This document shows, piece by piece, positions 53,149 through 62,019 of a DNA stretch of 64,000 nucleotides. The translations under genes and the position numbers were made by a program. Position 1 is the first letter of the stretch, and every line of letters begins with the position of its first letter. Origin of the DNA: Verrucomicrobiota bacterium (lineage in GTDB: Bacteria > Verrucomicrobiota > Verrucomicrobiia > Limisphaerales > UBA9464); NCBI GenBank assembly GCA_947454705.1, contig CANGKZ010000017.1, forward strand, positions 1-64,000, read 5' to 3'. The notes under the pieces were generated by a model. The model saw only the letters and a list, made by a program, of their open reading frames with translations. It had not been told where the DNA came from and did no database searches.

Positions 53149-54453
53149 ATGAACCGCCAAAAAATCACCACACGCCCGCTCAAAGAGTTGCATGCGCAAC
53201 GTCTTCGCGGGGAAGTCACCACCGAGCAACTCCTGCAGTCCGCCGCGGAGTGCGACGCCGCTTTTCCGGGGCACCCGATGGTGGCGTGGCGTGTTCCAGA
53301 GTTGATGCAATCGGCGGGTCGCCTGACCGCCGATCCGCGGGGCGCGTTGTTCGGTCTTCCCGTGTCGGTGAAGGATTTGTTCGATCTCGCCGGAGCGCCG
53401 ACCACCTGCGGTTCGCCCTTCTTCGCCTCGACGCGTCCGGTGCCGACCGAGGACGCAGGCTATGTGAAACGCTGGCGGGCCTCGGGCGTGGTGTTCACGG
53501 GGAAGACGCATCTGAACGAGTTCGCCTACGGAATCACCGGGGAGAACAAGTGGTTTGGTGACTGCTGGGTGCCGGGATTTCCTGACCGTCTTACCGGTGG
53601 ATCCAGCAGCGGGGCGGCGGCCACGGTGGCGGCCGGAGCGGCCTGTCTTGCGCTCGGAACCGACACCGGAGGATCGCTTCGCGTTCCTGCGGCGATGTGT
53701 GGACTGGTCAGCATTCGACAGTCGCTGGATTTCGCGGAACACGACGGCGCGTTCCCGCTCGCGCAGTCGTTTGACACCGTGGGCTGGCTGCAGCGGCACC
53801 TGTCGGAGGTTCGCTGGGTGGCCCACGCGCTGCATCCCGAGATTCAACCGGTCGAGACGCCGGCCTCGCCGCGTCTGGGCTGGGTCCGAGGATCCTTCCT
53901 CGAAGGCATGAGCCCGGAGGTGGCTTCTGCGGTGACCGAATTTGATACACTGCTCCGTCAGGCCGGAGCCGCGGTGGATGCGGTGGATGCGCCGGGCTGG
54001 GAGGGGGCGGTGAAATTGTTTGTGCCGATCCAGGCGGGCGATGCGGCGCGCAATCACGCCTCATATTTGGTACACCATCGGGAGGAATATGATCCCGCGC
54101 TGCTGGAGCGATTTGCCCTCGGTGCCGCGGTCACTCCGGAGCAGTTGAAGGGATTGCGCGCGGAGCGTGAGGCGTTCCGCAGCGATTCGGTGGAGGCCTT
54201 GTTTGAGGGGCGGGATTTCCTGCTGGTTCCGGCGGCGCCGGTGGTGCGGCTGGGGGTGGGGGAGGATCACCGCAACACGCGTCCGCGACTGCTTCGCTAC
54301 ACCGCACCGGCGAGTCTGGGCGGGTTGCCGGTGTTGACGGTGCCGTGGGTGAAAAACGGCGTGCCCTCGGGCGGATTCCAGGTGCTGGCGCGACGCGGTG
54401 ACGATGCGCGGCTGTGGGCCTTTGCCGATTGGCTGGCGGCGCGCTGGACGTGA
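53149..54453 (+). CDS. Amidase (amidase-signature family)
   Basis: The protein has about 434 residues from ATG 53149. The Ser-cisSer-Lys triad is clear: Lys in FGLPVSVKDLFDLAG, cis-Ser in RLTGGSSSGAAATVAAG and nucleophile Ser in ALGTDTGGSLRVPAA. Family members include allophanate hydrolase, aryl acylamidases, Glu-tRNA amidotransferase GatA and oxamate or biuret-type amidases. The short C-terminus (no extra domain) and absence of gatB/gatC nearby argue against GatA. It is transcribed divergently from the deaminase operon with 137 bp between starts. It probably releases ammonia from a ring-opened product. Confidence 0.87.
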   Translation: MNRQKITTRPLKELHAQRLRGEVTTEQLLQSAAECDAAFPGHPMVAWRVPELMQSAGRLTADPRGALFGLPVSVKDLFDLAGAPTTCGSPFFASTRPVPTEDAGYVKRWRASGVVFTGKTHLNEFAYGITGENKWFGDCWVPGFPDRLTGGSSSGAAATVAAGAACLALGTDTGGSLRVPAAMCGLVSIRQSLDFAEHDGAFPLAQSFDTVGWLQRHLSEVRWVAHALHPEIQPVETPASPRLGWVRGSFLEGMSPEVASAVTEFDTLLRQAGAAVDAVDAPGWEGAVKLFVPIQAGDAARNHASYLVHHREEYDPALLERFALGAAVTPEQLKGLRAEREAFRSDSVEALFEGRDFLLVPAAPVVRLGVGEDHRNTRPRLLRYTAPASLGGLPVLTVPWVKNGVPSGGFQVLARRGDDARLWAFADWLAARWT

Positions 54454-54828
54454 TCGTCCACGGCGGGAGGTTTTCTTCGCGACCTCATTAGCCGTAGCCA
54501 TCTTGGATAATTCGCAACAGTTAGACAAAGCTCCCGGTCGCGAGCGCTGGTGCGGCGGGACTTGAAATTCACTCATTCTCCGGAGTTGAGGTGAGGAATG
54601 ACCTTCATGTTACCACTGGGCGAACTCTGCGGTCTTTCCTCGGCTTTTCGGCTGTTTTCCGCGGTTTCGTTTGGAAGTGATGGGTGAAAATGCAGCGGAG
54701 TTGTAGTGCGGTTCTGGAAAGGGGGAGGCGCGAACCGAATCGAATGGCACGGCCCATGTTGGAGGGGAGGTGCCTGCGACCCACAGGCCAAGCTGTTTGC
54801 GTCAGTCAACCGCACTCCATTCCAAACG
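54454..54828 (+). other. Non-coding leader before the TonB receptor
   Basis: The 375 bp between the amidase and the receptor hold no convincing gene. A weak hairpin, GCCTG with CAGGC (about 54771-54788), lies close to the start. I looked for TPP, cobalamin, purine and guanidine riboswitch motifs and saw none that match. Confidence 0.4.
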
Positions 54829-57258
54829 ATGAATCGAACTCCCTCTCCCTGCATCCCCGCTCGCGTGGGCGGTGTCGCCACCCTGGCGTTCCTCTCTGCG
54901 ATCTCCGCGATGGCGCAATCCAGCTCGTCCACCAATGGACCCGCAGTGATGGACAAGTCCGTGGTGGAGGGGCTTTCCCTGAACGAAACGATTCTTCCCA
55001 CGGCGCGTCCGCTGAACTCGGTGCTCGGGGACGACCGCGGCATCGTGGACACCCCCCGCTCGGTGACGCTCGTCACCAAGGCGCAGATGGAGGCGCGCAA
55101 CATTTCCCGCACCACCGACTTCGGTCAGTACTCGCCCGGTGTTTATACCCCGAGCCGCTACGGTCTGGCCGGTGTGCCGGTGATGCGTGGTGACCTTGCT
55201 GAAATCTATCAGAACGGCCAGCGCGTCATCTACAACCGCAATTCGCTGCTCCCGAGCTTCAACGGCGTCGAAGCGCTCGACATCGTGAAGGGACCCGGTT
55301 CCGCGGTGTTCGGTCCGCAGGGACAGGGCCCTGGCGGTTATGTGAACTTCGTCACCAAGGTTCCCTATTTTGATTCCTTCCACGGGGATCTCACCACCCG
55401 CCTCGGAACCTACGTCCCGGGCGGCCAGTCGTTCTTCAATCCGGAGTGGACCCTCGACTTCGGCGGCCCGGTGAATGAGAAGCTCGCGTATCGCGTGAGC
55501 TATCTCGGTCGCGAAGGGGACACCTACTACCGCAACACGAAGGACAACACCCAGGACATCTTCACGGCGCTGACCTGGCGTCCGAATGAGACCTGGACCT
55601 TTGATTGGAATGCCCAGCTTCTCACCCAGCGCATCAATGAAGTCATCGGCATCAACCGCGTCACGCAGGAGTTGATCGATGACCGCATCTACAACGCCGG
55701 CCCGGTGCTGCCGAACAACAAGTTTGGCGATCCGCTGACCTCCACCGGTGCGTTCGGATCCAACTCCAGCTTCGGGTTGCTGGATGTGTCGAAGACCTAC
55801 AAGACCAAGATCTATCCGTTCAACACCATCAACGGTGTGTTCGACAGTTCCGGTGGTCACCTCTTCCACTCGCAGCTCATCTCCACCTACATCATCAGCG
55901 ACACGGCCAAGGTCGTGAATCGCGCCTATGGTGAAATGCAGGAGAACAAGAAGCTGTCCGGCTACGGCTACACGGAATACGTGCCCGAGGACTGGATGAT
56001 CAACGATCGCACCGAGCTCCACTACGAGTTCGATCCCAAGCTCGGAAACTGGGAAGTGCCGATCAAGACCATCAGCGGCGTCGATTTCCGCTACTCCAAG
56101 CTGATTTCCTACCAGGACTTCTCTGCGGAGCCGTTCTTCCTCTACGACGCGGTGGCCTCCCCCACCACGTACCTGCTGCCCAGCTACACCAAGGGCACGA
56201 GCTACGGCGGCGGCTTCAATGTTCCCGGAGCCCCGGGCTACGGCGGCAATCCGTTCCCGAGCTCCGGCAACCAGGACTCCACGCTCTCCCAGACCGGGTT
56301 CTTCACCCAGTGGGACATGCAGCTCTTCGAGAAGTTCTCGATCGTGGCGGGTGGACGCGGCGACTACATGGACGCCAGCGCGGCGAGCCCCGAGTTCGTC
56401 GAGAAGAAGCGCGGCGCGATGTATGATTCCTCGGCATCGGTCTTCGACGGATCGGTGTTTGTGTCCGGCATCTACAAGTTCACCCCGCAGGTTTCGAGCT
56501 ACGTCACCTACGATCTCGTGAACGCGGTTTCCGGAAGCTCGAACTTCGGTGGCGTGGACGGCACCGGTGGCGATTCCCGGTTGAAGCGCTCGCTCTCCAC
56601 CGAAAGCGAACTCGTGGAAGTCGGCTCCAAGGCGAGCCTCTTCAAGAACACGGTGTTCGTGGGTGGCGCGCTGTTCACCCAGTCGCGTGTGGCTCCGCAG
56701 CTCGCGGGTCCCCCGATCGGCATCGACACGCGCGGCATCGAGTTGGAGGCCTACTACCAGCCGAATCGCAACTTCAACGCCAGCGCGAACCTCACGGCGC
56801 AGGAAGCCTATCAGGGTGACACCGGATACCAGCAGACCGGCAACTACCTCGACGGCTATCCCACGACCTTCATCCAGGACGGCAAGCCTGGCACCGGCGC
56901 CGGCAGCCCGAACTACAATTTCACCCCGCGTGGAAAAGTTCGCGCCGCGAGCGTGCCGAAGTTCCTGTTCAACGCCTACCTGACCTACCAGTTCGACAAC
57001 GGGTTCGGTGCGAGCTTCGGCCCGCAGGTGCAGGGCAGCCAGTGGCAGAATCAGCAGGGCACGCTGATCATCCCGGCCCAGTACTCCATCAACGCCTTCG
57101 TCTTCTACAAGCAGCCGAAGTGGGAGGTGCAGGTTAACTTCTTCAACGTGACCGACGAACGCAACTGGACCTCGATTGATCCAGGCTTCGCCGGCAACGA
57201 CGTGATCTACGCGGAAATGCCCTTCCGTGTGAGCGGTCAGTTGAAGTTCAAATTTTGA
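54829..57258 (+). CDS. TonB-dependent outer-membrane receptor
   Basis: The protein has about 809 residues from ATG 54829, with a signal peptide (VATLAFLSAISAMAQ). The plug domain begins around RGIVDTPRSVTLVTKAQMEA and holds VPVMRGDLAEIYQNGQRVIY and LDIVKGPGSAVFGPQGQGPG, typical of siderophore-type receptors. A 22-strand barrel follows, ending in SGQLKFKF with terminal Phe. TonB receptors import scarce or bulky compounds. Its place between amidase, binding proteins and 8-oxoguanine-deaminase-like enzyme suggests import of the compound that the island breaks down, although an iron-siderophore role cannot be excluded from sequence. A terminator follows directly. Confidence 0.93.
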   Translation: MNRTPSPCIPARVGGVATLAFLSAISAMAQSSSSTNGPAVMDKSVVEGLSLNETILPTARPLNSVLGDDRGIVDTPRSVTLVTKAQMEARNISRTTDFGQYSPGVYTPSRYGLAGVPVMRGDLAEIYQNGQRVIYNRNSLLPSFNGVEALDIVKGPGSAVFGPQGQGPGGYVNFVTKVPYFDSFHGDLTTRLGTYVPGGQSFFNPEWTLDFGGPVNEKLAYRVSYLGREGDTYYRNTKDNTQDIFTALTWRPNETWTFDWNAQLLTQRINEVIGINRVTQELIDDRIYNAGPVLPNNKFGDPLTSTGAFGSNSSFGLLDVSKTYKTKIYPFNTINGVFDSSGGHLFHSQLISTYIISDTAKVVNRAYGEMQENKKLSGYGYTEYVPEDWMINDRTELHYEFDPKLGNWEVPIKTISGVDFRYSKLISYQDFSAEPFFLYDAVASPTTYLLPSYTKGTSYGGGFNVPGAPGYGGNPFPSSGNQDSTLSQTGFFTQWDMQLFEKFSIVAGGRGDYMDASAASPEFVEKKRGAMYDSSASVFDGSVFVSGIYKFTPQVSSYVTYDLVNAVSGSSNFGGVDGTGGDSRLKRSLSTESELVEVGSKASLFKNTVFVGGALFTQSRVAPQLAGPPIGIDTRGIELEAYYQPNRNFNASANLTAQEAYQGDTGYQQTGNYLDGYPTTFIQDGKPGTGAGSPNYNFTPRGKVRAASVPKFLFNAYLTYQFDNGFGASFGPQVQGSQWQNQQGTLIIPAQYSINAFVFYKQPKWEVQVNFFNVTDERNWTSIDPGFAGNDVIYAEMPFRVSGQLKFKF

Positions 57259-57279
57259 GTGTTGCTGCGTGTGTGTGCA

Positions 57280-57313
57280 CCCTCCGTCCGGGCAACCGGC
57301 GGAGGGCTTTTTT
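57280..57313 (+). terminator. Rho-independent terminator of the TonB receptor gene
   Basis: CCCTCCG (57280-57286) pairs with CGGAGGG (57300-57306), with an inner CCGG/CCGG stem and then six T residues. It lies between the receptor and the binding lipoprotein, so those genes are at least partly separate transcripts. Confidence 0.92.
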
Positions 57314-57350
57314 CAGCGTGGGTTCCTTTCACCTGGATGACTCTTTCCTG

Positions 57351-58433
57351 ATGCACCTCCGATCCTCCCGACGCGCGGCGGTTTTCCTCGCGATGTGTTC
57401 CTCCCTCGTCGTCGCGGCCCTCCTGAGCGGATGCCGCCCATCGGAACCAGCGGCCACAACCCAGTCCGCAGCCGCCGCCCCGGGGCCGGTTCTGAATTTT
57501 ATCCACGATTGGTACCCTGAACCCGAGCACGGTGGATATTACACCGCCTCGTTGAAGGGCATCTGGAAGGAGCTCGGCGTGGAGGTGAAACTCCACGTGG
57601 GCGGGCCCAATTCCGAGATCGAAAAGCGCGTGGCGCTCGATCCGTACGGACTCGGCATCGTGCGCGGCGACGCCGTGTTCATCGCTGCGGAGCGCGGGTT
57701 GCCGATTATCGCCGTGAACGCCTATTTCCAGCACGACCCCCAGGGCGTGATGGTTCGGGCCGATTCGCCGGTGAAGACCTTTGCCGATCTCGACAATCGC
57801 GACGTGGCCATGCAGGTGGGCGCGCCGTGGTTGATTTACCTCCAAAAAAAGTACTCTTTGAGCCGCATCCGGGTGCGTCCGGTGACCGGCAGTGTGGCCA
57901 ACTTCGTGAAGGATCCCGACTGGATCACCCAGGCCTATCCCTCCTGCGAACCCTACTACGCCGCGAAGGAAGGCGTGGCCGCGCGCGTGTTGCAGATTAG
58001 TGATTCCGGGTTCGATCCGTATCGCGTGATCATCGCCAACAAGGAACTGGTCGCCAAACACCCGGAACTGGTGGCCAAGTTCAGTCTGGGTGCCTACCGC
58101 GGATGGCAGGAGTACTTCCGCGATCCGCAGCCCATTCATGATCACATCCTGAAAATCTCCCCCACGATGGAAATGGGCGGCATGCGGTTCAGCTATGTGA
58201 AGATGCGCGAATTGAAGCTGGTGGAAGGCGACCCGGCCCGCGGCGAGTCCATGGGGGCACTCGAACCGAAGCGCTGGGAGGAGCTGGGACGGATCCTGCT
58301 CGACCTCGGTGTGATTCGCAAAGCCGTGCCGATTTCAGAAGTGGTCACCTTCCAGTTCACCCCCGCCGTGTTGAAGCACGATCCGGCGCTTCCTCCGCCG
58401 GTGTGGACCGACGCCCCGATTCCCGGACACTGA
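57351..58433 (+). CDS. ABC substrate-binding lipoprotein, NMT1/THI5 family
   Basis: About 360 residues from ATG 57351; earlier starts lie inside the terminator. The signal ends in a lipobox (VVAALLSGCRPSE), so it is lipid-anchored. NFIHDWYPEPEHGGYYTASL is the family signature and is shared with the binding protein at 59832 (DWYPxPEHGG). VFIAAERGLPIIAVNAYFQH, DPQGVMVRADSPVKTFADLD and FDPYRVIIANKELV follow the same alignment, so the two are paralogues. It is followed 31 bases later by the amidohydrolase. Confidence 0.9.
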   Translation: MHLRSSRRAAVFLAMCSSLVVAALLSGCRPSEPAATTQSAAAAPGPVLNFIHDWYPEPEHGGYYTASLKGIWKELGVEVKLHVGGPNSEIEKRVALDPYGLGIVRGDAVFIAAERGLPIIAVNAYFQHDPQGVMVRADSPVKTFADLDNRDVAMQVGAPWLIYLQKKYSLSRIRVRPVTGSVANFVKDPDWITQAYPSCEPYYAAKEGVAARVLQISDSGFDPYRVIIANKELVAKHPELVAKFSLGAYRGWQEYFRDPQPIHDHILKISPTMEMGGMRFSYVKMRELKLVEGDPARGESMGALEPKRWEELGRILLDLGVIRKAVPISEVVTFQFTPAVLKHDPALPPPVWTDAPIPGH

Positions 58434-58464
58434 CAGCAACGCAGGATTGGAAGAGACTCATCCC

Positions 58465-59835
58465 ATGGAGAAGCAAACACGGCTGGTGGTTCGGAACATC
58501 GGGCACTTGGTGACGATGGATCCGCAGCGCAGGGTGCTGAAGAACGCATGGCTCGTGGCCGTGAATGGATTCATCCAGTCGATGGGCACGGGCCCCGTCC
58601 CCCGGGTGTCTGGCGCGGAGCGGGTGGATGCCAAGGGCGGATTGGTGACGCCCGGGTTCATCAACACGCACCACCACATGTTCCAGAACCTGGCCCGATC
58701 GTTCGGACCGGTGTCGAATCTTCCCCTGCTTCCGTGGCTGGAGGGGCACATGCCATTGTGGCGGAATTTCAATCCCGATGCCCTGGGCGTTGCCACGCGG
58801 GTCGCGTGCGCGGAGTTGATGCTCTCCGGTTGCACGATGACCAGTGATCATCACTACCTGTTTCCCCGCGATGGGACGACGGAGATGCTCGATGCGGGAT
58901 TTGAAGCCGCAGCGGCGATGGGAATCCGCTACGTGGGCTGCCGCGGGTCGGTGAACCAGCCCAGCGACATCATGCCGCGCTGGGCCACGCAGGATCTCGA
59001 TGTGATCCTGGCCGACTGCGACCGTCTGGCCGCGAAGTTTCACCAAAGCGGTCCGGGCGCGATGGCCCATGTGGCGTTCGCTCCGTGTACCGTTTTTGGT
59101 TGCAGCGGCGAGCACTACATCGAGACCGCGCGGCTGGCGCGCCGGCTGAAGGTGCGGCTTCACACCCATTGCGGTGAAACCGTTCCCGAGAACAAGGATT
59201 CAGTGGAGCGCCTGGGAAGCCGTCCGTTCGCCTACATGGCACGGCACGAATGGGAGGGCGACGATGTGTGGCTGGCACACGGCATTCATTTCAATGATCG
59301 CGAGGTCGCGCATCTGGGCCGCACCCGCACCGGCATTGCGCATTGTCCATGCTCGAACATGCGCCTCGGGTCGGGCGTGTGCCGCGTGAACGATCTCCGC
59401 AAGGCCGGCAGCGCCGTGAGCCTGGGCGTGGATGGATCTGCATCGAACGATTCGGGCCACATGATGAACGAGGTGCGCCAAGCCCTCCTGCTCACGCGCG
59501 TGGTGCACGGGGCGGAGAGCATGACCCCGATGCAGGCGCTTGAACTCGCCACGTTGGAAGGGGCGAAGAACCTCGGAAGGTCCGCCGATCTCGGGTCGCT
59601 CGAGCCCGGCAAGTGCGCGGATCTCGCCATTTTTCCGGCCGAAGACCTTTACTCCAGCGCCGCGGAAAATCCGGTCGATGCCCTCGTGCTTTGTCATGCG
59701 CGTCAGGTGGACACGTTGGTGGTCCATGGCCGCGTGCTCGTGGCGGAGGGGCGGCTGGTGGATGTGGACCTGGACCGACTAATCATTCAACACGGCCGGA
59801 TCGCCCGGAAAATCCACCAGGGATACCCTCGATGA
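58465..59835 (+). CDS. TRZ/ATZ-family amidohydrolase, 8-oxoguanine-deaminase-like
   Basis: The protein has about 456 residues from ATG 58465. The metal site is complete: VTPGFINTHHHMFQNLAR (HxH), LHTHCGETVPENKD (His and Glu), DVWLAHGIHFND (His) and AVSLGVDGSASNDSGHMMNE (catalytic Asp). GFINTHHHMFQ and the 456-residue length fit the 8-oxoguanine deaminase/hydroxyatrazine hydrolase group of the amidohydrolase superfamily, which remove amino groups from purines, triazines and pterins. The stop overlaps the start of the third binding-protein gene (ATGA at 59832-59835), tying enzyme and transport together. The exact substrate cannot be read from sequence. Confidence 0.87.
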   Translation: MEKQTRLVVRNIGHLVTMDPQRRVLKNAWLVAVNGFIQSMGTGPVPRVSGAERVDAKGGLVTPGFINTHHHMFQNLARSFGPVSNLPLLPWLEGHMPLWRNFNPDALGVATRVACAELMLSGCTMTSDHHYLFPRDGTTEMLDAGFEAAAAMGIRYVGCRGSVNQPSDIMPRWATQDLDVILADCDRLAAKFHQSGPGAMAHVAFAPCTVFGCSGEHYIETARLARRLKVRLHTHCGETVPENKDSVERLGSRPFAYMARHEWEGDDVWLAHGIHFNDREVAHLGRTRTGIAHCPCSNMRLGSGVCRVNDLRKAGSAVSLGVDGSASNDSGHMMNEVRQALLLTRVVHGAESMTPMQALELATLEGAKNLGRSADLGSLEPGKCADLAIFPAEDLYSSAAENPVDALVLCHARQVDTLVVHGRVLVAEGRLVDVDLDRLIIQHGRIARKIHQGYPR

Positions 59836-60803
59836 ACCGATTCCATTCCTTCCTCCGTCTGCGCGGTCTCGCGCTGCTGTTCCTTGTTGCATCGATCGGC
59901 GCGGTTCGGGCCGGCACGCCGATCCGGCTGGTGACCGACTGGTATCCCCAGCCGGAGCACGGCGGCTTTTATCAAGCGATGCTCAAGGGTTACTACCGCG
60001 AGGCGGGCATCGATGTGGAGATCCTTCCCGGCGGTCCCAACACCTTCGCGGTTCAACGCGTGGGCATGTCCCGCGCCGACTTCGGCATGGGCAGCGGGGA
60101 CGATGTGCTGATGGCGAATGACCGGGGAATCCCGATCGTCGCCGTCGGCATGACCATGCAGTACGACCCGCAGGGGATCATGGTTCACGACGCCTCACCG
60201 GTTCGTACGCTGGCCGACCTGGAGGGACACACCGTGGCGGTGGTTCCGGGCACCGCGTGGTTTCCATTTTTGGTCCGCAAGTACGGGTTCAAGAACCTGC
60301 GCGAAGTGCCCCATACCTTCAGCGTCGGGAGTTTCGTGAAGGATCCGAATTACATTCAGATGTGCTTCATCACCAGCGAGCCGTTTTTTGCGCGCCTCCA
60401 GGGAGCGAATCCGCGCGTGATCCTGATCCGTGAATCCGGCTATGCGCCGTACCGCGTGTTCTTCACCCGACGCGAACTGGTGGAGAAAAATCCGAAACTG
60501 GTGAAGGCGTTTGTTGAGGCGAGCTATCGCGGATGGCGTGAGTACCTGACGAATTCCACCGAAGTGAACCAGGAACTCGCCCGGCGAAATCCCGAACTGA
60601 CTCCGGCGAAGATGGAGTACTCGGTGAAGGTGCTGGCGGATCAAAAGTTCGTGATCGGCGATCCGGCCAAGGGCGAGGTGCACGGACGCATGCTCGCCAA
60701 GCGCTGGCAGGCGCAGTTCGACCTGCTCAAGGATCTGAAAGTGATCAAGGGCAACTACAACCTCGCCGACGCCTGGACCGACGCCTTCGGCCCCAAACCC
60801 TGA
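59832..60803 (+). CDS. ABC substrate-binding protein, NMT1/THI5 family
   Basis: About 323 residues from ATG 59832, overlapping the amidohydrolase stop by four bases. The signal peptide (ALLFLVASIGAVRAGTP) lacks a lipobox, so this one is free in the periplasm. IRLVTDWYPQPEHGGFYQAM is the family signature; it closely parallels the lipoprotein at 57351 (DPQGIMVHDASPVRTLADLE; GYAPYRVFFTRRELV). The nearest ABC permease and ATPase are those at 46753-48350, shared by inference. Confidence 0.92.
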   Translation: MNRFHSFLRLRGLALLFLVASIGAVRAGTPIRLVTDWYPQPEHGGFYQAMLKGYYREAGIDVEILPGGPNTFAVQRVGMSRADFGMGSGDDVLMANDRGIPIVAVGMTMQYDPQGIMVHDASPVRTLADLEGHTVAVVPGTAWFPFLVRKYGFKNLREVPHTFSVGSFVKDPNYIQMCFITSEPFFARLQGANPRVILIRESGYAPYRVFFTRRELVEKNPKLVKAFVEASYRGWREYLTNSTEVNQELARRNPELTPAKMEYSVKVLADQKFVIGDPAKGEVHGRMLAKRWQAQFDLLKDLKVIKGNYNLADAWTDAFGPKP

Positions 60804-60822
60804 ACTCCGTAAGCGGTGCCTT

Positions 60823-60977
60823 TAACCACAGATGGACACAGATGAACACAGATAGGGGAGGCGGCGAAAGGATCCGAGCTGGGGGCGAACCGGTTCGCCT
60901 CCCGAGTGATTCTTCAATCGGTCGGCTTCGTTTCTTTTGATCTGTGTTTATCGGTGTCCATCTGTGGTTGAAGCGTT
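60823..60977. repeat. Inverted-repeat element with CCACAGATGGACACAGATG ends
   Basis: TTAACCACAGATGGACACAG (60824 onward) with 10-bp periodicity faces its reverse complement GTGTCCATCTGTGGTTGAAG (60955-60975). A 40-bp internal part holds a GGCGAACCGGTTCGCC palindrome. It matches the inner repeats of the element at 12140-12331, but its outermost ends differ. It separates the third binding protein from the DUF2165 gene. Confidence 0.85.
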
Positions 60978-61004
60978 TTCCGTTCGTTTAAATCCGCTCA
61001 CCCC

Positions 61005-61514
61005 ATGCTGGAACGAATCTCAAAAATCGCGCTGGTCGCCTCGGTGGCGTTGTTCCTTGGCATCGTGGCGCTCAACAACGTCATCGATTACGGATCGAAC
61101 TTCGACTTCGTGAAGCACGTGCTGTCGATGGACACCACGTTTTCCGGCAACAAGCTGAAGGGCCGCGCGCTCACGGAGCCGGCGATTCATCATGTGTTCT
61201 ACGCCGGGATCATAGCGTGGGAATGGATCGGCACCTTTTCCATCGGGGGCAGCGCGCTGTACCTCTGGATGCGCCGCCGTGCGACGGCCGCGGAGTTTGA
61301 TCGCGCGAAGTCCCCGGCCATTGCATCGCTCACGCTCAACATGCTGCTCTGGTTCACCGCCTTCATCACGGTCGGAGGAGAATGGTTCGTCATGTGGCAG
61401 TCCCAGATTTGGAACGGTCAGACGGCGGCGTTCCGGATGTTTGCGTGCATCGGAATCATCCTGCTGTTTTTGAAGACGCCGGATTCCGAACTTTCCCCGG
61501 CTTCGAAGGCGTAG
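61005..61514 (+). CDS. DUF2165 small integral membrane protein
   Basis: The protein has 169 residues. The opening KIALVASVALFLGIVALNNV followed by DYGSNFDFVKHVLSMDTTFS is the hallmark of DUF2165. Four membrane helices are likely (about 6-25, 65-90, 107-127, 139-157). Function unknown. It is followed 17 bases later by the RidA-family gene, so the two probably form an operon. It may belong functionally to the preceding catabolic island or be a bystander. Confidence 0.85.
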   Translation: MLERISKIALVASVALFLGIVALNNVIDYGSNFDFVKHVLSMDTTFSGNKLKGRALTEPAIHHVFYAGIIAWEWIGTFSIGGSALYLWMRRRATAAEFDRAKSPAIASLTLNMLLWFTAFITVGGEWFVMWQSQIWNGQTAAFRMFACIGIILLFLKTPDSELSPASKA

Positions 61515-61531
61515 CAGGCTTTCCTCCCGTC

Positions 61532-61996
61532 ATGAGCCTTCGACTCCAACGCCTCGCCGACCTCGGTCTGACCCTTCCCAATCCGCCTCCGCCGGGAGGG
61601 AATTATCTCCCGTTCCGCCGCGTAGGAACGCTCCTGTATCTGCCGGGCACCATCGCCAGTCGGAACGGCGAACTGCAGTTTCGCGGCAAGGTGGGCGTGG
61701 ATCTGACGATCGAGCAGGGCTACGAGGCCGCGCGGCTTTGTGCCTTGAATCTCCTGGCCTGCGTGCAGGCGGCGACGGGTTCGCTCGATTCGATCCGCCA
61801 GGTGGTGAGCGTGAGCGGATACGTGAATTGCGCCGCGGGATTTGCCGACAGCCCCAAGGTGATCAACGGCGCGAGCGATCTTTTGGTGGCGCTCTACGAC
61901 GATGCCGGACGTCACGTGCGTGCGGCCGTGGGCGTGGCCGGACTTCCGCAGAATTCCGCCGTTGAGGTGCAGATGATCGTCGAGCTCAACTCGTAA
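61532..61996 (+). CDS. RidA/YjgF-family protein (Atu1953-like)
   Basis: The protein has about 154 residues from ATG 61532. GTLLYLPGTIASRNGELQFR and ARLCALNLLACVQAATGSLD are typical of the YjgF/YER057c/UK114 superfamily. The C-terminal DAGRHVRAAVGVAGLPQNSA and VEVQMIVEL fit the Atu1953-like subgroup, with the conserved Arg in GRHVRAAVG. RidA proteins hydrolyse reactive enamines and imines, including aminoacrylate produced in pyrimidine breakdown. A housekeeping-type detoxification role for unstable amino intermediates of the adjacent island is reasonable. Confidence 0.88.
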   Translation: MSLRLQRLADLGLTLPNPPPPGGNYLPFRRVGTLLYLPGTIASRNGELQFRGKVGVDLTIEQGYEAARLCALNLLACVQAATGSLDSIRQVVSVSGYVNCAAGFADSPKVINGASDLLVALYDDAGRHVRAAVGVAGLPQNSAVEVQMIVELNS

Positions 61997-62019
61997 TCCG
62001 GGGTGACCTGGATCGGCGT

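Noticed and set aside
53149-54453. GatA subunit of Glu-tRNA amidotransferase
   Set aside because: No gatB or gatC nearby, and the gene lies in a catabolic context; the general amidase family is the safer call.
54454-54828. TPP, cobalamin or purine riboswitch before the TonB receptor
   Set aside because: Required conserved blocks are absent; only weak hairpins are visible.
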